DNA of 19,701 nt from Lactobacillaceae bacterium (GCA_902834055.1 CADFHB010000014.1:1-19701); one strand, 5' to 3'; shown: positions 1 through 6,963, numbered from the stretch's first letter. Notes: a model not told the origin generated them from the letters alone. Program-made: numbers and translations.

Positions 1-91
1 GGCAAAATAAACCGGAGTACCAGTTCGCTGCTCAATTGCCTGGTAGTTAGCGAACGGAGAAGGGCTATGGCTCGCAGATTCGGATATCCCC

Positions 92-2032
92 GTGTGGCGC
101 TGGCATGGGGATGTGGCGGCGACCCAAAAACGGAAGATGTTAAAGCACCCGTCTGGTGTCTTGCAGATCACGCCGGAGTCGCTGGAATCCTTTATGATTA
201 ACAAACATATGGACATCCCCCACCTTTTCCACGGCCTCCGCTTCGTGGTGATTGACGAACTCCACTCCTTCTTACGGAGTGATCGTGGTGGGCAGACCTT
301 TTGCCTGATTGAGCGTCTGAGCCGGCTAGCGGGGGTTAAAACCCGGCGAATTGGCTTGTCAGCAACGATTGGTAACCTCCGGGAAGCGGCAAAGTTCCTG
401 GGGGCCGGGTCTGGGCACCGGACCATGGCGCCTAAGGTTAAAAATGCTCGGCAGGTTTGGCGCCTGTCGATGGAGCACTTTTATCAAACCGATCCCCAGG
501 CCGCCAGTAAAGATTTTGACCCGGCGGCCCCGGTGGAAGCAAAGACCGATACAGCACCAGAACTAGCTGATCCAGGAATCGGTTATATTTTTGAGCATAC
601 TCGGGGGAAGAAGAACCTGGTCTTTACCAACAGTCGGGAAGAGTGTGAGGCGGTCTGTCAAATGCTGCGCTCCTACAGTGCGGCTAAGCACGAGCCAGAC
701 CGCTTCTCAATCCACCATGGGAACCTGTCGCCATCATTTCGAGCAACGGCGGAGGACGCGATGAAGGATGATGATTCCTACATGACGACCTGCGCGACGG
801 CCACTCTAGAACTGGGAATTGATATTGGAAAGTTGGAGCAGGCCTTTCAGATTGACGCCCCCTTTACCGTTTCTGGATTTCTCCAGCGGATGGGGCGGAC
901 CGGTCGGCGGGGAAACCCACCCGAGATGCACTTCGTGATGTGCGAGGAGCACCCGGAGTCGCGGGCCATGCTGCCGGACCTGATTCCCTGGCCGCTGCTC
1001 CAGGGAATCGCCCTGGTCCAGCTCTATTTGGAAGAACGGTGGGTGGAGCCGCCAGAACCGAATCGTTTGCCGTACAGCCTGCTCTACCATCAAACGATGA
1101 GTACCCTGACATCCGGCGGGGAGATGAGTCCGGCCGAGTTAGCTGGTCGGGTCTTACCGTTAAATTACTTCCGTAACGTCAGTCAGGATGACTACCGAAC
1201 CCTGTTGCGGCACCTGGTGAAAACCGACCAGGTCCAGCAAACGGAGCGTGGCGACTTGATTGTCGGGATGGCTGGTGAGCGGGTCGTTAACAACTTCAAG
1301 TTCTACGCGGTTTTCCAGGAAAATGAAGAATTCAGTGTCCATGCTGGGTCCGAAGAGCTGGGGACAATCGTGAAGCCGCCGCCGGTCGGGGACAAGATCG
1401 CAATTGCCGGCCGAGTGTGGGTGGTTGAAGATATTGACCGCCAGCGCCACCAAGTCTACTGTCATGGTGTTAAAGGGCGGATCCCGGCCTACTTTGGGGA
1501 TGTTCCGGGGGACATTCACCCCAAGATCCTTGCGCGGATGCGGCAGGTCCTGGCGGAGAGCCAGATGTACCCGTATCTGATGAAGAATGCCCGGGCACGG
1601 TTGACCCAGGCCCGGGATACCGCCAACATTGCGGGCCTGCCGGGGCAACAGCTGATCAACCTCGGGGGCAAGATGTGGTGCCTCTTCCCGTGGACCGGGA
1701 GCTATGCCTTCCTGGCCCTGGAGCGGTTACTGCGGATTAAGTGTGCCAAGCGCTTGAACCTGCGGGGCTTCAACTCGGCGCGACCTTACTTCATGGAGTT
1801 TGCCATGGATGCCAGTGCTGTGGAGTTCTTCCAAATTCTGAAAGAGGAGGCGGCCAAGGACTTTGACCCCTTGGAGTTGCTGTACCCCAAGGAAGTACTG
1901 GTCTTTGACAAGTATGACGAGTATTTACCAGACGCCCTGGTCCGTAAGGAATTTGCCCAGAGCATCCTAGATATTGATGAAATGAAGAAGTGCGTGGCCA
2001 GGATGAGTGACGGCCAGCACGTTAATAAGTGA
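92..2032 (+). CDS. Lhr-like DEAD/DEAH-box ATP-dependent helicase, 5'-incomplete and probably interrupted
   Basis: This is the C-terminal two thirds of a superfamily 2 helicase. Visible motifs are WHGDV (residues 4-8) and TPESLE (27-32) of the motif Ia/Ib region, the Walker B box DELH (55-58), SAT (90-92), and in the second RecA domain TATLELGIDIG (236-246) and the arginine-finger motif QRMGRTGRRG (265-274). About 370 residues follow, as in Lhr-type enzymes that unwind or remodel nucleic acids. Walker A would lie before the window. Homology-like sequence continues upstream of the GTG at 92 (IPVWRWHGDV) back to 47, but in-frame stops at 44-46 and 8-10 break it. Either the gene is a pseudogene or a frameshift lies at the edge. 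There is no convincing ribosome binding site before 92. A terminator follows directly. The family call is firm; intactness is not. Confidence 0.75.
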   Translation: MWRWHGDVAATQKRKMLKHPSGVLQITPESLESFMINKHMDIPHLFHGLRFVVIDELHSFLRSDRGGQTFCLIERLSRLAGVKTRRIGLSATIGNLREAAKFLGAGSGHRTMAPKVKNARQVWRLSMEHFYQTDPQAASKDFDPAAPVEAKTDTAPELADPGIGYIFEHTRGKKNLVFTNSREECEAVCQMLRSYSAAKHEPDRFSIHHGNLSPSFRATAEDAMKDDDSYMTTCATATLELGIDIGKLEQAFQIDAPFTVSGFLQRMGRTGRRGNPPEMHFVMCEEHPESRAMLPDLIPWPLLQGIALVQLYLEERWVEPPEPNRLPYSLLYHQTMSTLTSGGEMSPAELAGRVLPLNYFRNVSQDDYRTLLRHLVKTDQVQQTERGDLIVGMAGERVVNNFKFYAVFQENEEFSVHAGSEELGTIVKPPPVGDKIAIAGRVWVVEDIDRQRHQVYCHGVKGRIPAYFGDVPGDIHPKILARMRQVLAESQMYPYLMKNARARLTQARDTANIAGLPGQQLINLGGKMWCLFPWTGSYAFLALERLLRIKCAKRLNLRGFNSARPYFMEFAMDASAVEFFQILKEEAAKDFDPLELLYPKEVLVFDKYDEYLPDALVRKEFAQSILDIDEMKKCVARMSDGQHVNK

Positions 2033-2069
2033 AGCATGAGCCTGAAGCGGCTTCTGCTTCATTTTTTTA
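2031..2069 (+). terminator. Intrinsic terminator after the helicase gene
   Basis: Two nested stems, gaagca/tgcttc and inner gagcc/ggctt, are followed by a run of seven T. The hairpin starts at the helicase stop codon and separates that gene from the tRNA promoter. Confidence 0.8.
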
Positions 2070-2078
2070 ATTTTCCCC

Positions 2079-2106
2079 TTGCGTTTGGGCGGGGATATGC
2101 TATACT
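2079..2106 (+). promoter_or_regulatory. Promoter of tRNA-Thr copy 1
   Basis: A -35 box TTGCGT (2079-2084), a 16-nt spacer and a -10 box TATACT (2101-2106) with an upstream TGC extension lie 18 nt before the tRNA. Copy 2 has the same geometry although the surrounding bases differ. Confidence 0.75.
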
Positions 2107-2124
2107 AGTATTCGCTGGTAAAAT

Positions 2125-2197
2125 GCTGACTTAGCTCAGTTGGCAGAGCACGTCATTAGTAATGATGAGGTCGGAGGTTCGAATCCTCTAGTCAGCA
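2125..2197 (+). tRNA. tRNA-Thr (anticodon AGT), copy 1
   Basis: This is a 73-nt cloverleaf. The acceptor arm GCTGACT pairs with AGTCAGC, with discriminator A. The D arm is TAGCTCAGTTGGCAGAG and the T loop GGTTCGAATCC is canonical. The anticodon stem CGTCA/TGATG encloses the loop TTAGTAA, giving anticodon AGT, which reads ACU and, after modification to inosine, other Thr codons. CCA is not encoded. The gene is identical to copy 2 at 6703-6775. Confidence 0.95.
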
Positions 2198-2220
2198 TAG
2201 TTAAAACTTACAAAGTTTAT

Positions 2221-2270
2221 TAGTCTTTGATATATCAACGTTTTGCGAAGATGTATCAAGGACTATTTTT
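2221..2270 (+). terminator. Terminator hairpin directly after tRNA-Thr copy 1
   Basis: A 16-bp stem (2221-2236 with 2250-2265), a 13-nt loop and TTTTT. The matching hairpin at 6799-6843 differs at several stem positions, yet each change keeps a Watson-Crick or G-U pair. Confidence 0.8.
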
Positions 2271-2385
2271 GTTTATTTCAGGATATCATGCACACGATTT
2301 GCACACAGAAAAAAACGTGTGCATGGGCTTGCATCGAGGGATGGCCATATACACTGATATGATGGGCTTTGTGCCCATTTTTTTG
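2271..2385 (+). ncRNA. Candidate structured RNA downstream of tRNA-Thr, copy 1
   Basis: After the first terminator lie two more conserved hairpins. One is atgcacacg/cgtgtgcat (2288-2296 with 2316-2324). The other is atgggc/gcccat (2362-2367 with 2373-2378), followed by seven T and so itself a terminator. The same order occurs after tRNA copy 2. The repeated GCACAC/GTGTGC elements allow alternative pairings. No promoter specific to this segment was found, so it may be made by read-through from the tRNA promoter. Its function is unknown; calling it an RNA gene is an inference from conserved structure. Confidence 0.4.
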
Positions 2386-2482
2386 TGGGCAAATTATCGA
2401 TTTAACCTTATGGTATGTCGGATATTTAAAAAAGCATATTTACCGGATAATTTCAAAGCTGCCTTTGCTATGATGGCCATGG

Positions 2483-3273
2483 ATGGTGAATACATTATCT
2501 ATTTCAAATTTTAATCGGAAGGCCATTCAATTACCCACTGATGAGGTAACTTATATCAAAGCCAAAGTGGCTCAAGGCTGGACGCCAAACACAATTATGG
2601 GACGCGCTGAACGGCCACTCAGCTGTAGTATGCGGACGCTTTACCGCCTTTTTGAGCGGGGCAATTTTAATGTGCGGACCTTGCCGATGAAAGGCAAGCG
2701 TCGCCCCAATGGTTACGTAGAGCGGCGGGGGAAGGCCGGTCAACTTGGCCAAAGCATTCACCAACGGGCTATCGACTTTCCCAACTTTAACCGTGAATTC
2801 GGCCACCTTGAAGCCGACACCGTTCAGGGCAAAGGACATCAGGGCGCCGTTATGACTTTGGTCGAACGAACTTCCAAAGTCGAAGTAATTCTTAACGTCC
2901 ATAGTAAGACGGCCACCAGTGTGATCCAGCACTTGCAGGAATGGTTGGCAAAGTTCCCACCCCACTTCTTCAAGTCGATTACCTTCGACAATGGGAAGGA
3001 GTTCGCTGACTGGCGAGCAATTACCAATCAATTTGACCTTCAGACCTACTTTGCCGAGGTGGGGGCTCCTAACCAACGGGGGTTAAACGAGAACAACAAC
3101 GGCCTTCTGCGGCGCGATGGGCTCCACAAAGGCCGCGCCGCCACCTATCTGATGAAGAGGTCGCTCAACTAATGAGTTACCGGAACACCATTCCCCGCAA
3201 GTCGTTAGGCTATCAAACACCTTACGAAGTATTCATGAAGCATGTCACCGATGAGCAACTACTTTTTTTCTAA
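2483..3273 (+). pseudogene. IS30-family transposase, truncated at the 5' end and frameshifted
   Basis: The reading frame from 2483 to 3172 carries the IS30 catalytic core: first Asp in FGHLEADTVQG, second Asp in ITFDNGKEF, and the Glu in GAPNQRGLNENNNGLLRRDG. Family members are about 310-350 aa with an N-terminal helix-turn-helix. Here that part is missing, and recognisable similarity starts near FNRKAIQLP (from about 2507), so the first residues are chance sequence fused to the remnant. Near 3151 a one-base deletion shifts the frame. The true C-terminus continues in another frame as DEEVAQLMSYRNTIPRKSLG and onward to the stop at 3271-3273. No left inverted repeat was found upstream. The element cannot make a normal transposase. 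Confidence 0.88.
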
Positions 3274-3321
3274 TTTAAATTGACATTTCGGGACCTGAAA
3301 TGTCAATTTAAATTAGAAAAA
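3265..3321. repeat. 25-bp perfect palindrome at the right end of the IS30 remnant
   Basis: Arms 3265-3289 and 3297-3321 are perfect reverse complements around the 7-nt spacer gggacct. The left arm contains the transposase stop codon (3271-3273). It may be a terminal inverted repeat joined to a second end, as in IS30 circle or tandem intermediates, or a strong bidirectional terminator. The position fits an IS end; which of these it is cannot be decided from one copy. Confidence 0.75.
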
Positions 3322-3355
3322 GGTTGAGTTGTTTATCTGTGTAGAGGGCGGAATT

Positions 3356-3406
3356 AAAATGTAGGAAAACGGCGGTTTAAAATCATCGTTTTTCCTACAT
3401 TTTTTG
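3356..3406. terminator. Terminator-like hairpin in the decay zone
   Basis: The left arm aatgtaggaaaacg and right arm cgtttttcctacatt pair with one bulged T across a 15-nt loop, with a T run after the right arm and A-rich sequence before the left. It would work on either strand. No intact gene feeds into it, so it is probably a leftover of a lost gene. Confidence 0.55.
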
Positions 3407-3462
3407 TATATTCACCTTATCTATTTGGTGCTTACCACATTTGTTAACATAAGTGTACGTAA

Positions 3463-3612
3463 ATGGGAGCATATCAGCGGATCCGTTTTGCACGCCAACG
3501 TTATCGTATCGCTACTACTAATCAGGCTGAAAAACTGGCAAAGCTTATCATCAAGATGCTGAAAGCACTTGCTTTAATAGCCAGTAGAATTCAAACCAGC
3601 GTCTTTTTGTGA
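3463..3612 (+). other. Orphan 49-aa ORF, probable gene remnant
   Basis: An ATG-initiated frame encodes a basic 49-residue peptide beginning MGAYQRIRFARQRYRIATT. I do not recognise it. There is no ribosome binding site at a normal distance. It lies between a mobile-element remnant and the rarA-like pseudogene, so a fragment of a lost gene is most likely, though chance is possible. Apart from this and the hairpins on either side, I see nothing in 3407-3634. Confidence 0.2.
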
Positions 3613-3627
3613 CGTGCATTTCGGGAG

Positions 3628-3670
3628 AAATAAAGGCCACTGGTAAGAATGATGAATCTTGCCAGCGGCC
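3628..3670 (-). terminator. Terminator of the rarA-like pseudogene
   Basis: A 14-bp stem, ggccactggtaaga with tcttgccagcggcc (two G-U pairs), flanks an 8-nt loop. Read on the minus strand it is followed by a T-rich stretch. It lies just beyond the pseudogene's 3' end. Confidence 0.6.
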
Positions 3671-3686
3671 TTCTGATTGTTACTCA

Positions 3687-4200
3687 TCATAGTCTGCACC
3701 ATAGATCGCGATATTACTTACCAAGAAGTCGTTCATTCTGATTATCTTTTGGATAGTAGTAGCGCCGCCCCCGTAACCCCTTGGGCATGTAATTCTGCTT
3801 GGCAATCTGGCGAGGCTGGTCAAACGGCATCTTCACTAACTTTTGCCCGGGTTTTGTCAAAGGAACCAGACTTTGGTGAAATACACATTAGCATAGTGGC
3901 GAACATCAATGGGTACTTGGCCTTGGGCATCCCCAGCTTCTCTGCTTGATTTGCGGCGACCACGATCTGGGTTACTTGTTATGGATTTGCCAAGCCAATA
4001 TAAGTATACGGAATCTCCCGAAGGCGGCATACCACGGACGGTAGGTCGCCATTTTGCAATAGAACGGTTAAGTAGTAAAGTGCGGCATCCATGCCCTGGA
4101 CCAGCATATTTTGTGATGGATAGTAATGAATAAAACATCCCGATAGCCCATTCTAGCAGCACTTTCGGTCGGCGGTGTACTCGCCAAAGTGGAAGTCTTT
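3687..4200 (-). pseudogene. RarA/MgsA-type AAA+ ATPase, decayed C-terminal fragment
   Basis: Minus-strand translation in shifting frames recovers the C-terminal half of the replication-associated recombination ATPase family. One frame (from 4092 leftward) gives MDAALYYLTVLLQNGDLPSV, then RLREIPYTYIGLANP, an in-frame TAA, and QIVVAANQAEKLGMPKAKYP followed by SPKSGSF. After a frameshift comes MPFDQPRQIAKQNYMPKGLR and RYYYPKDNQNERLLG, the family's typical C-terminal tail. The AAA+ core with Walker motifs is absent, and sequence between SPKSGSF and MPFDQP appears deleted. At least one stop and one or more frameshifts make it non-functional. RarA normally acts at stalled replication forks; an intact paralogue elsewhere is likely but not visible. 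The two ORFs that overlap this stretch are spurious. Confidence 0.75.
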
Positions 4201-4214
4201 TCCTGTTAAATCTG

Positions 4215-4243
4215 TTTACACCATGATAAAGTGATCATAAATA
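4215..4243 (+). promoter_or_regulatory. Candidate promoter of the YwnB-like gene
   Basis: TTTACA (4215-4220), a 17-nt spacer and TAAATA (4238-4243). The spacer contains an imperfect dyad ATGAT...ATCAT that could be a repressor site. The -10 box is only a moderate match. Confidence 0.45.
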
Positions 4244-4265
4244 AATTAATGAAAAGGAGCGATGG

Positions 4266-4922
4266 ATGATGACAAAGGTTGGTATTATTGGTGCTTCTGG
4301 GATGGCCGGAAGTGCGATTTATAAGTTAGCAGCGGCCCAGCCCGAATTAGATGTGACGGGGATTGTCCGCCATGAGGGGAAGGCCCGCCAAGTCTTAGGT
4401 GCTGATGCCCAGCTGTTATGCGGGGATGTTTTTGCTTTGATTGACAGCCTGCTAGCACGGTTTAACGTAATCGTTGATGCTTACGGGACTAGTCCCGACC
4501 AGGCGGACCGGCAAACTAAGCTGGCCCAAAAGCTGGTGGGCCTGGCCCGGAAGAAGAAGGTCCGGTTGATCTTTATTTTAGGTGCCGGGAGCCTTAAAAC
4601 CGGTGCGGATAAGCACCTGTTCCTTGAAGATATTGGCAAGCTGCCCAATGCTGAAGCTTGGATCAACACACCCCGGCAACAGGTTAAGGAACTCCAATAC
4701 TTGGCGACGATCACCGACGTGGACTGGGTTGGTATTTCGCCGTCCGCGACGTTTGAGCCGGGCCCGTTAGCGGACTTTGTGGTCGGTACGGATGAACTGT
4801 TGTTTAACGAAGAAGACAAGTCGGTGGTAACGACCGGGACGGTGGCAAAGATTGTCGTTGGTGAAATCCTTGCGCCACAGCACCACCAGGAACGGATTAC
4901 TGTCGTTAACACGATAAATTAA
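4266..4922 (+). CDS. NAD(P)-binding Rossmann-fold protein, YwnB-like atypical SDR
   Basis: This 218-aa cytosolic protein has an N-terminal glycine-rich dinucleotide loop (GIIGASGMAG, residues 6-15). A VIVDAYGTSP segment follows the third strand region and ILGAGSL the next, as in the COG2910/YwnB group of SDR-like proteins. The classical YxxxK catalytic pair is not evident, as is usual in this group, so it may be a reductase or epimerase-like enzyme, or a redox-sensing NAD(P)-binding protein. The substrate is unknown. AAGGAG at 4254-4259 fits the ATG at 4266 or the next one at 4269. It appears to be transcribed alone. No terminator is seen before the next promoter at 4943. Confidence 0.8.
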   Translation: MMTKVGIIGASGMAGSAIYKLAAAQPELDVTGIVRHEGKARQVLGADAQLLCGDVFALIDSLLARFNVIVDAYGTSPDQADRQTKLAQKLVGLARKKKVRLIFILGAGSLKTGADKHLFLEDIGKLPNAEAWINTPRQQVKELQYLATITDVDWVGISPSATFEPGPLADFVVGTDELLFNEEDKSVVTTGTVAKIVVGEILAPQHHQERITVVNTIN

Positions 4923-4942
4923 AATTTAATGTGAAAAAACTA

Positions 4943-4971
4943 TTGAAATCTAATTTTAGCCATGATATGAT
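4943..4971 (+). promoter_or_regulatory. Promoter of the Ile-leader/MHS transporter unit
   Basis: TTGAAA (4943-4948), an exact 17-nt spacer and TATGAT (4966-4971). The predicted start near 4978 leaves about 30 nt before the leader-peptide ATG. Confidence 0.75.
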
Positions 4972-5008
4972 TTAACACATCAAATTAAGTGAAAGCGAGG
5001 ATAAGCAA

Positions 5009-5065
5009 ATGCTCTTTACTACCAATGCACAAGTTCAAATTATTATTATTCGGGTCATTCATTAG
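5009..5065 (+). CDS. Isoleucine-rich leader peptide (18 aa)
   Basis: The short ORF reads MLFTTNAQVQIIIIRVIH. GAGG (4997-5000) sits 8 nt before the ATG. Five of its last eight codons are Ile (ATT), four of them consecutive, with a Val in the same stretch. The stop codon abuts a perfect 9-bp hairpin, and an intrinsic terminator follows about 80 nt later. This matches the design of ilv-type leader peptides, in which a ribosome short of charged tRNA stalls at the codon run and changes RNA folding. The composition and position are seen directly; the regulatory role is inferred. Confidence 0.7.
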   Translation: MLFTTNAQVQIIIIRVIH

Positions 5066-5185
5066 GTGATGCGGATAATTTAGTGCTGTTCGCATCACCG
5101 TTACCAGGGATGTGGACAGTTGGGGTAAAGACATTTACTTGTCGGCCGACCAAGCTGTTCTGCAGTTTGGCCGGCTTTTTATTTT
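5065..5185 (+). promoter_or_regulatory. Transcription attenuator upstream of the MHS transporter
   Basis: Three pairings are visible. Hairpin 1 is ggtgatgcg/cgcatcacc (5065-5073 with 5091-5099). The terminator is gccgaccaagctg with cagtttggccggc (5145-5157 with 5163-5175, one mismatch), followed by TTTTTATTTT. A competing antiterminator can form between ggacagttgg (5114-5123) and ccaagctgttc (5150-5160), which overlaps the terminator's left arm. A further ttacc/ggtaa pairing (5101-5105 with 5124-5128) could hide the antiterminator strand. The exact switch order is not resolved, but mutually exclusive structures next to an Ile leader peptide support attenuation. No T-box consensus is present. 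Confidence 0.7.
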
Positions 5186-5202
5186 GAAAGGATGTGGATG
5201 AG

Positions 5203-5244
5203 ATGGAAAGCGACATTTTAACCCAAAGAGATGACTACCGATAG
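5203..5244 (+). other. 13-codon ORF between attenuator and transporter
   Basis: The frame reads MESDILTQRDDYR and stops. AAAGGA lies about 10 nt upstream, so it could be translated. It may be a second short leader, a translational-coupling ORF for the transporter 28 nt downstream, or the first codons of a lost gene. I cannot assign a role. Confidence 0.3.
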
Positions 5245-5272
5245 AATAAATAGTAATTGAGAGGTAAATATT

Positions 5273-6592
5273 ATGGATAGTACAGTAAGTAACACCACCG
5301 TCGCTGCTAAGCCCAAGTTAAAGCGGGACCCGGTCAAGACCGTGATCCTGGCGTCAATGATGGGGACAGCCATTGAATTCTTTGATTTTTACGCCTACGG
5401 GACGGCATCCGCAGCCTATTTCCCTAAGGTTTTCTTCCCCCAGATGACGCCACTGCTTGCCACCCTGCTGAGTTTACTAACCTTCGGGGTTGCGTTCGTG
5501 GCCCGGCCAGTCGGTTCCTTTCTCTTTGGCCATTACGGTGACCGGCTGGGGCGGAAGAAGACCCTGGTTGTTTCACTCCTGGTGATGGGGGTGGCAACCG
5601 TCGCCATCGGTTTTATCCCTAGCTACCAGGTAGTTGGTGTTTGGGGCGCATTGCTGCTATGCCTGTGCCGTTTTGTCCAGGGGATCGGCCTTGGTGGTGA
5701 ATGGTCAGGGGCTGTGCTGGTTGCAACCGAAAATGCACCGGCTGGTAAGCGGGCCTTATACGGGGCCTTTCCTGAAGTGGGTGCCCCAATCGGCTTCTTC
5801 TTATGCAACGGCTTGTTCTTCATGTTGGAGCGGGTCTTGACGCCGGCACAAATGATGACGTTTGGTTGGCGGGTCCCATTTTGGGCCTCGGCCGTGCTGG
5901 TGGTCATCGGTCTGTATGTTCGGCGCCGCTTGCAAGAAACGCCATTATTTAAGTTAGCTCAAGAACAAGACAACACGACCAAGTCACCACTGCGGGAAGT
6001 CTTTAAGTCAAACTGGCGTGAAATCTTAAAGGGCACCTTCATCATGGGAGCTACTTATGCACTGTTCTTTACACTGACCACCTGGTCACTATCATTTGCG
6101 ACCACGGCGCTAGGCTTTAGCTCTTCTGAATTCTTGCTGTTGTTAATGGGAGCCATCGTTGAGTTTGCGGTCCTAATCATGCTGACGTCAGTATTGGCCG
6201 ATAAGGTTGGCCGCAAGAAGGTCCTATTAACAGCCTCCGTAGCCCTGGTTGTTTTCTCACTGGTCTTTCCGTACTTCCTGTCTGGTAAGCACAACCTGGT
6301 TGGTGTGTTACTCTTCCTCGGGGTGGGCTTCTTAGTAATGGGGACCCTGTATGGGCCAGTTGGCGCGGTGTTGCCAGAGCTGTTCCCAACTAAGGTTCGC
6401 TACTCTGGAGCGGGAATCACCTATAACCTGGCGGCGGTCGTTGGGGCTGCAGTTGCGCCAACCATCACTACTTGGTTGATCGCCAATTACGGTCTACACT
6501 CAGCTGGTTACTACATGCTGGCACTGTCAGTGCTGGCCGTGGTTTCCTGGTTGCTGACGAAAGAAACCAAGGACGTTGACTATACTAAATAA
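5273..6592 (+). CDS. MHS-family (metabolite:H+ symporter) MFS transporter
   Basis: This 439-aa, 12-helix membrane protein starts after GAGAGG with good spacing. The hallmark GTAIEFFDFYAYGTASA (31-47) in helix 1, the cytoplasmic loop GHYGDRLGRKK (86-96) and RFVQGIGLGGEWSGA (133-147) place it in the MHS branch of the major facilitator superfamily. That branch includes ProP, ShiA and KgtP, which import organic acids, osmolytes or amino-acid-like solutes with protons. A second half-loop DKVGRKK sits between helices 8 and 9, and the length is normal. It is preceded by the Ile leader peptide and attenuator, so I infer that the substrate is isoleucine, another branched-chain amino acid or a keto-acid precursor. 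Sequence alone does not identify it. A terminator follows, so it is a one-gene unit. Confidence 0.88.
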   Translation: MDSTVSNTTVAAKPKLKRDPVKTVILASMMGTAIEFFDFYAYGTASAAYFPKVFFPQMTPLLATLLSLLTFGVAFVARPVGSFLFGHYGDRLGRKKTLVVSLLVMGVATVAIGFIPSYQVVGVWGALLLCLCRFVQGIGLGGEWSGAVLVATENAPAGKRALYGAFPEVGAPIGFFLCNGLFFMLERVLTPAQMMTFGWRVPFWASAVLVVIGLYVRRRLQETPLFKLAQEQDNTTKSPLREVFKSNWREILKGTFIMGATYALFFTLTTWSLSFATTALGFSSSEFLLLLMGAIVEFAVLIMLTSVLADKVGRKKVLLTASVALVVFSLVFPYFLSGKHNLVGVLLFLGVGFLVMGTLYGPVGAVLPELFPTKVRYSGAGITYNLAAVVGAAVAPTITTWLIANYGLHSAGYYMLALSVLAVVSWLLTKETKDVDYTK

Positions 6593-6599
6593 CTATTTT

Positions 6600-6637
6600 T
6601 TAAGGGGGATGCCTGGTGGGGCGTCCTTCTTTTTGAT
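6600..6637 (+). terminator. Terminator after the MHS transporter
   Basis: Stem ggatgcc/ggcgtcc with a short loop and flanking aa/tt pairs, followed by a T-rich tail (ttctttttg). Confidence 0.65.
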
Positions 6638-6656
6638 ATAAAATTATATTTTTGCT

Positions 6657-6684
6657 TTGCATCTGTGCTGATTTCTGCTATACT
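6657..6684 (+). promoter_or_regulatory. Promoter of tRNA-Thr copy 2
   Basis: TTGCAT (6657-6662), a 16-nt spacer and TATACT (6679-6684) with a TGC extension. Spacing and distance to the tRNA (18 nt) equal those of copy 1. Confidence 0.75.
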
Positions 6685-6702
6685 ATTATTTGTTGATAAA
6701 AT

Positions 6703-6775
6703 GCTGACTTAGCTCAGTTGGCAGAGCACGTCATTAGTAATGATGAGGTCGGAGGTTCGAATCCTCTAGTCAGCA
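6703..6775 (+). tRNA. tRNA-Thr (anticodon AGT), copy 2
   Basis: Identical over all 73 nt to the copy at 2125-2197, with the same anticodon loop TTAGTAA. Identity extends a few bases upstream and about 25 nt downstream, giving a repeat of about 100 nt before the copies diverge. It is a second expressed-looking gene with its own promoter. Confidence 0.95.
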
Positions 6776-6798
6776 TAGTTAAAACTTACAAAGTTTAT

Positions 6799-6848
6799 TA
6801 ATCCTTGATATATCAACGTTTTACGAAGATGTATTAGGGATTATTTTT
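6799..6848 (+). terminator. Terminator hairpin directly after tRNA-Thr copy 2
   Basis: Stem 6799-6814 with 6828-6843, then TTTTT. Compared with copy 1, one G-C pair has become A-T through changes on both strands, and the other changes give G-U or G-C pairs, so pairing is preserved. Confidence 0.8.
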
Positions 6849-6963
6849 GTTTATTTAAGAATGTTATGCACACGGCTGTGCACACAGAAAAACTGTGTGC
6901 ATGACCTTACATCGGAAAAAGGTTGTATATACTGATTTAATGGGCTTTACGCCCATTTTTTTG
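6849..6963 (+). ncRNA. Candidate structured RNA downstream of tRNA-Thr, copy 2
   Basis: It repeats the order seen after copy 1: an atgcacac/gtgtgcat hairpin (with an alternative tgcacaca/tgtgtgca stem), a short connecting stretch, then atgggc/gcccat (6940-6945 with 6951-6956) and seven T. Loops and connectors differ between copies while stems are kept. I see nothing else in 6964-7032 before the end of the TetR gene. Confidence 0.4.

Noticed and set aside
806..1648. Minus-strand ORFs opposite the helicase
   Set aside because: They arise from G/C-rich codon bias on the coding strand and lack start signals or recognisable domains.
2227..2514. 95-aa ORF downstream of tRNA-Thr copy 1
   Set aside because: It runs through two conserved terminator hairpins, has no ribosome binding site, and is not kept in the second copy of the same region.
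3677..4162. Plus- and minus-strand ORFs of 74-101 aa in this stretch
   Set aside because: They are chance frames over the decayed rarA-like sequence; the recognisable protein is in other minus-strand frames.
2125..6775. Integrated element between two tRNA-Thr attachment sites
   Set aside because: The tRNA copies form a direct repeat, but there is no integrase, both copies have full separate promoters and diverged tails, and the genes between are ordinary. An old tandem duplication is simpler.
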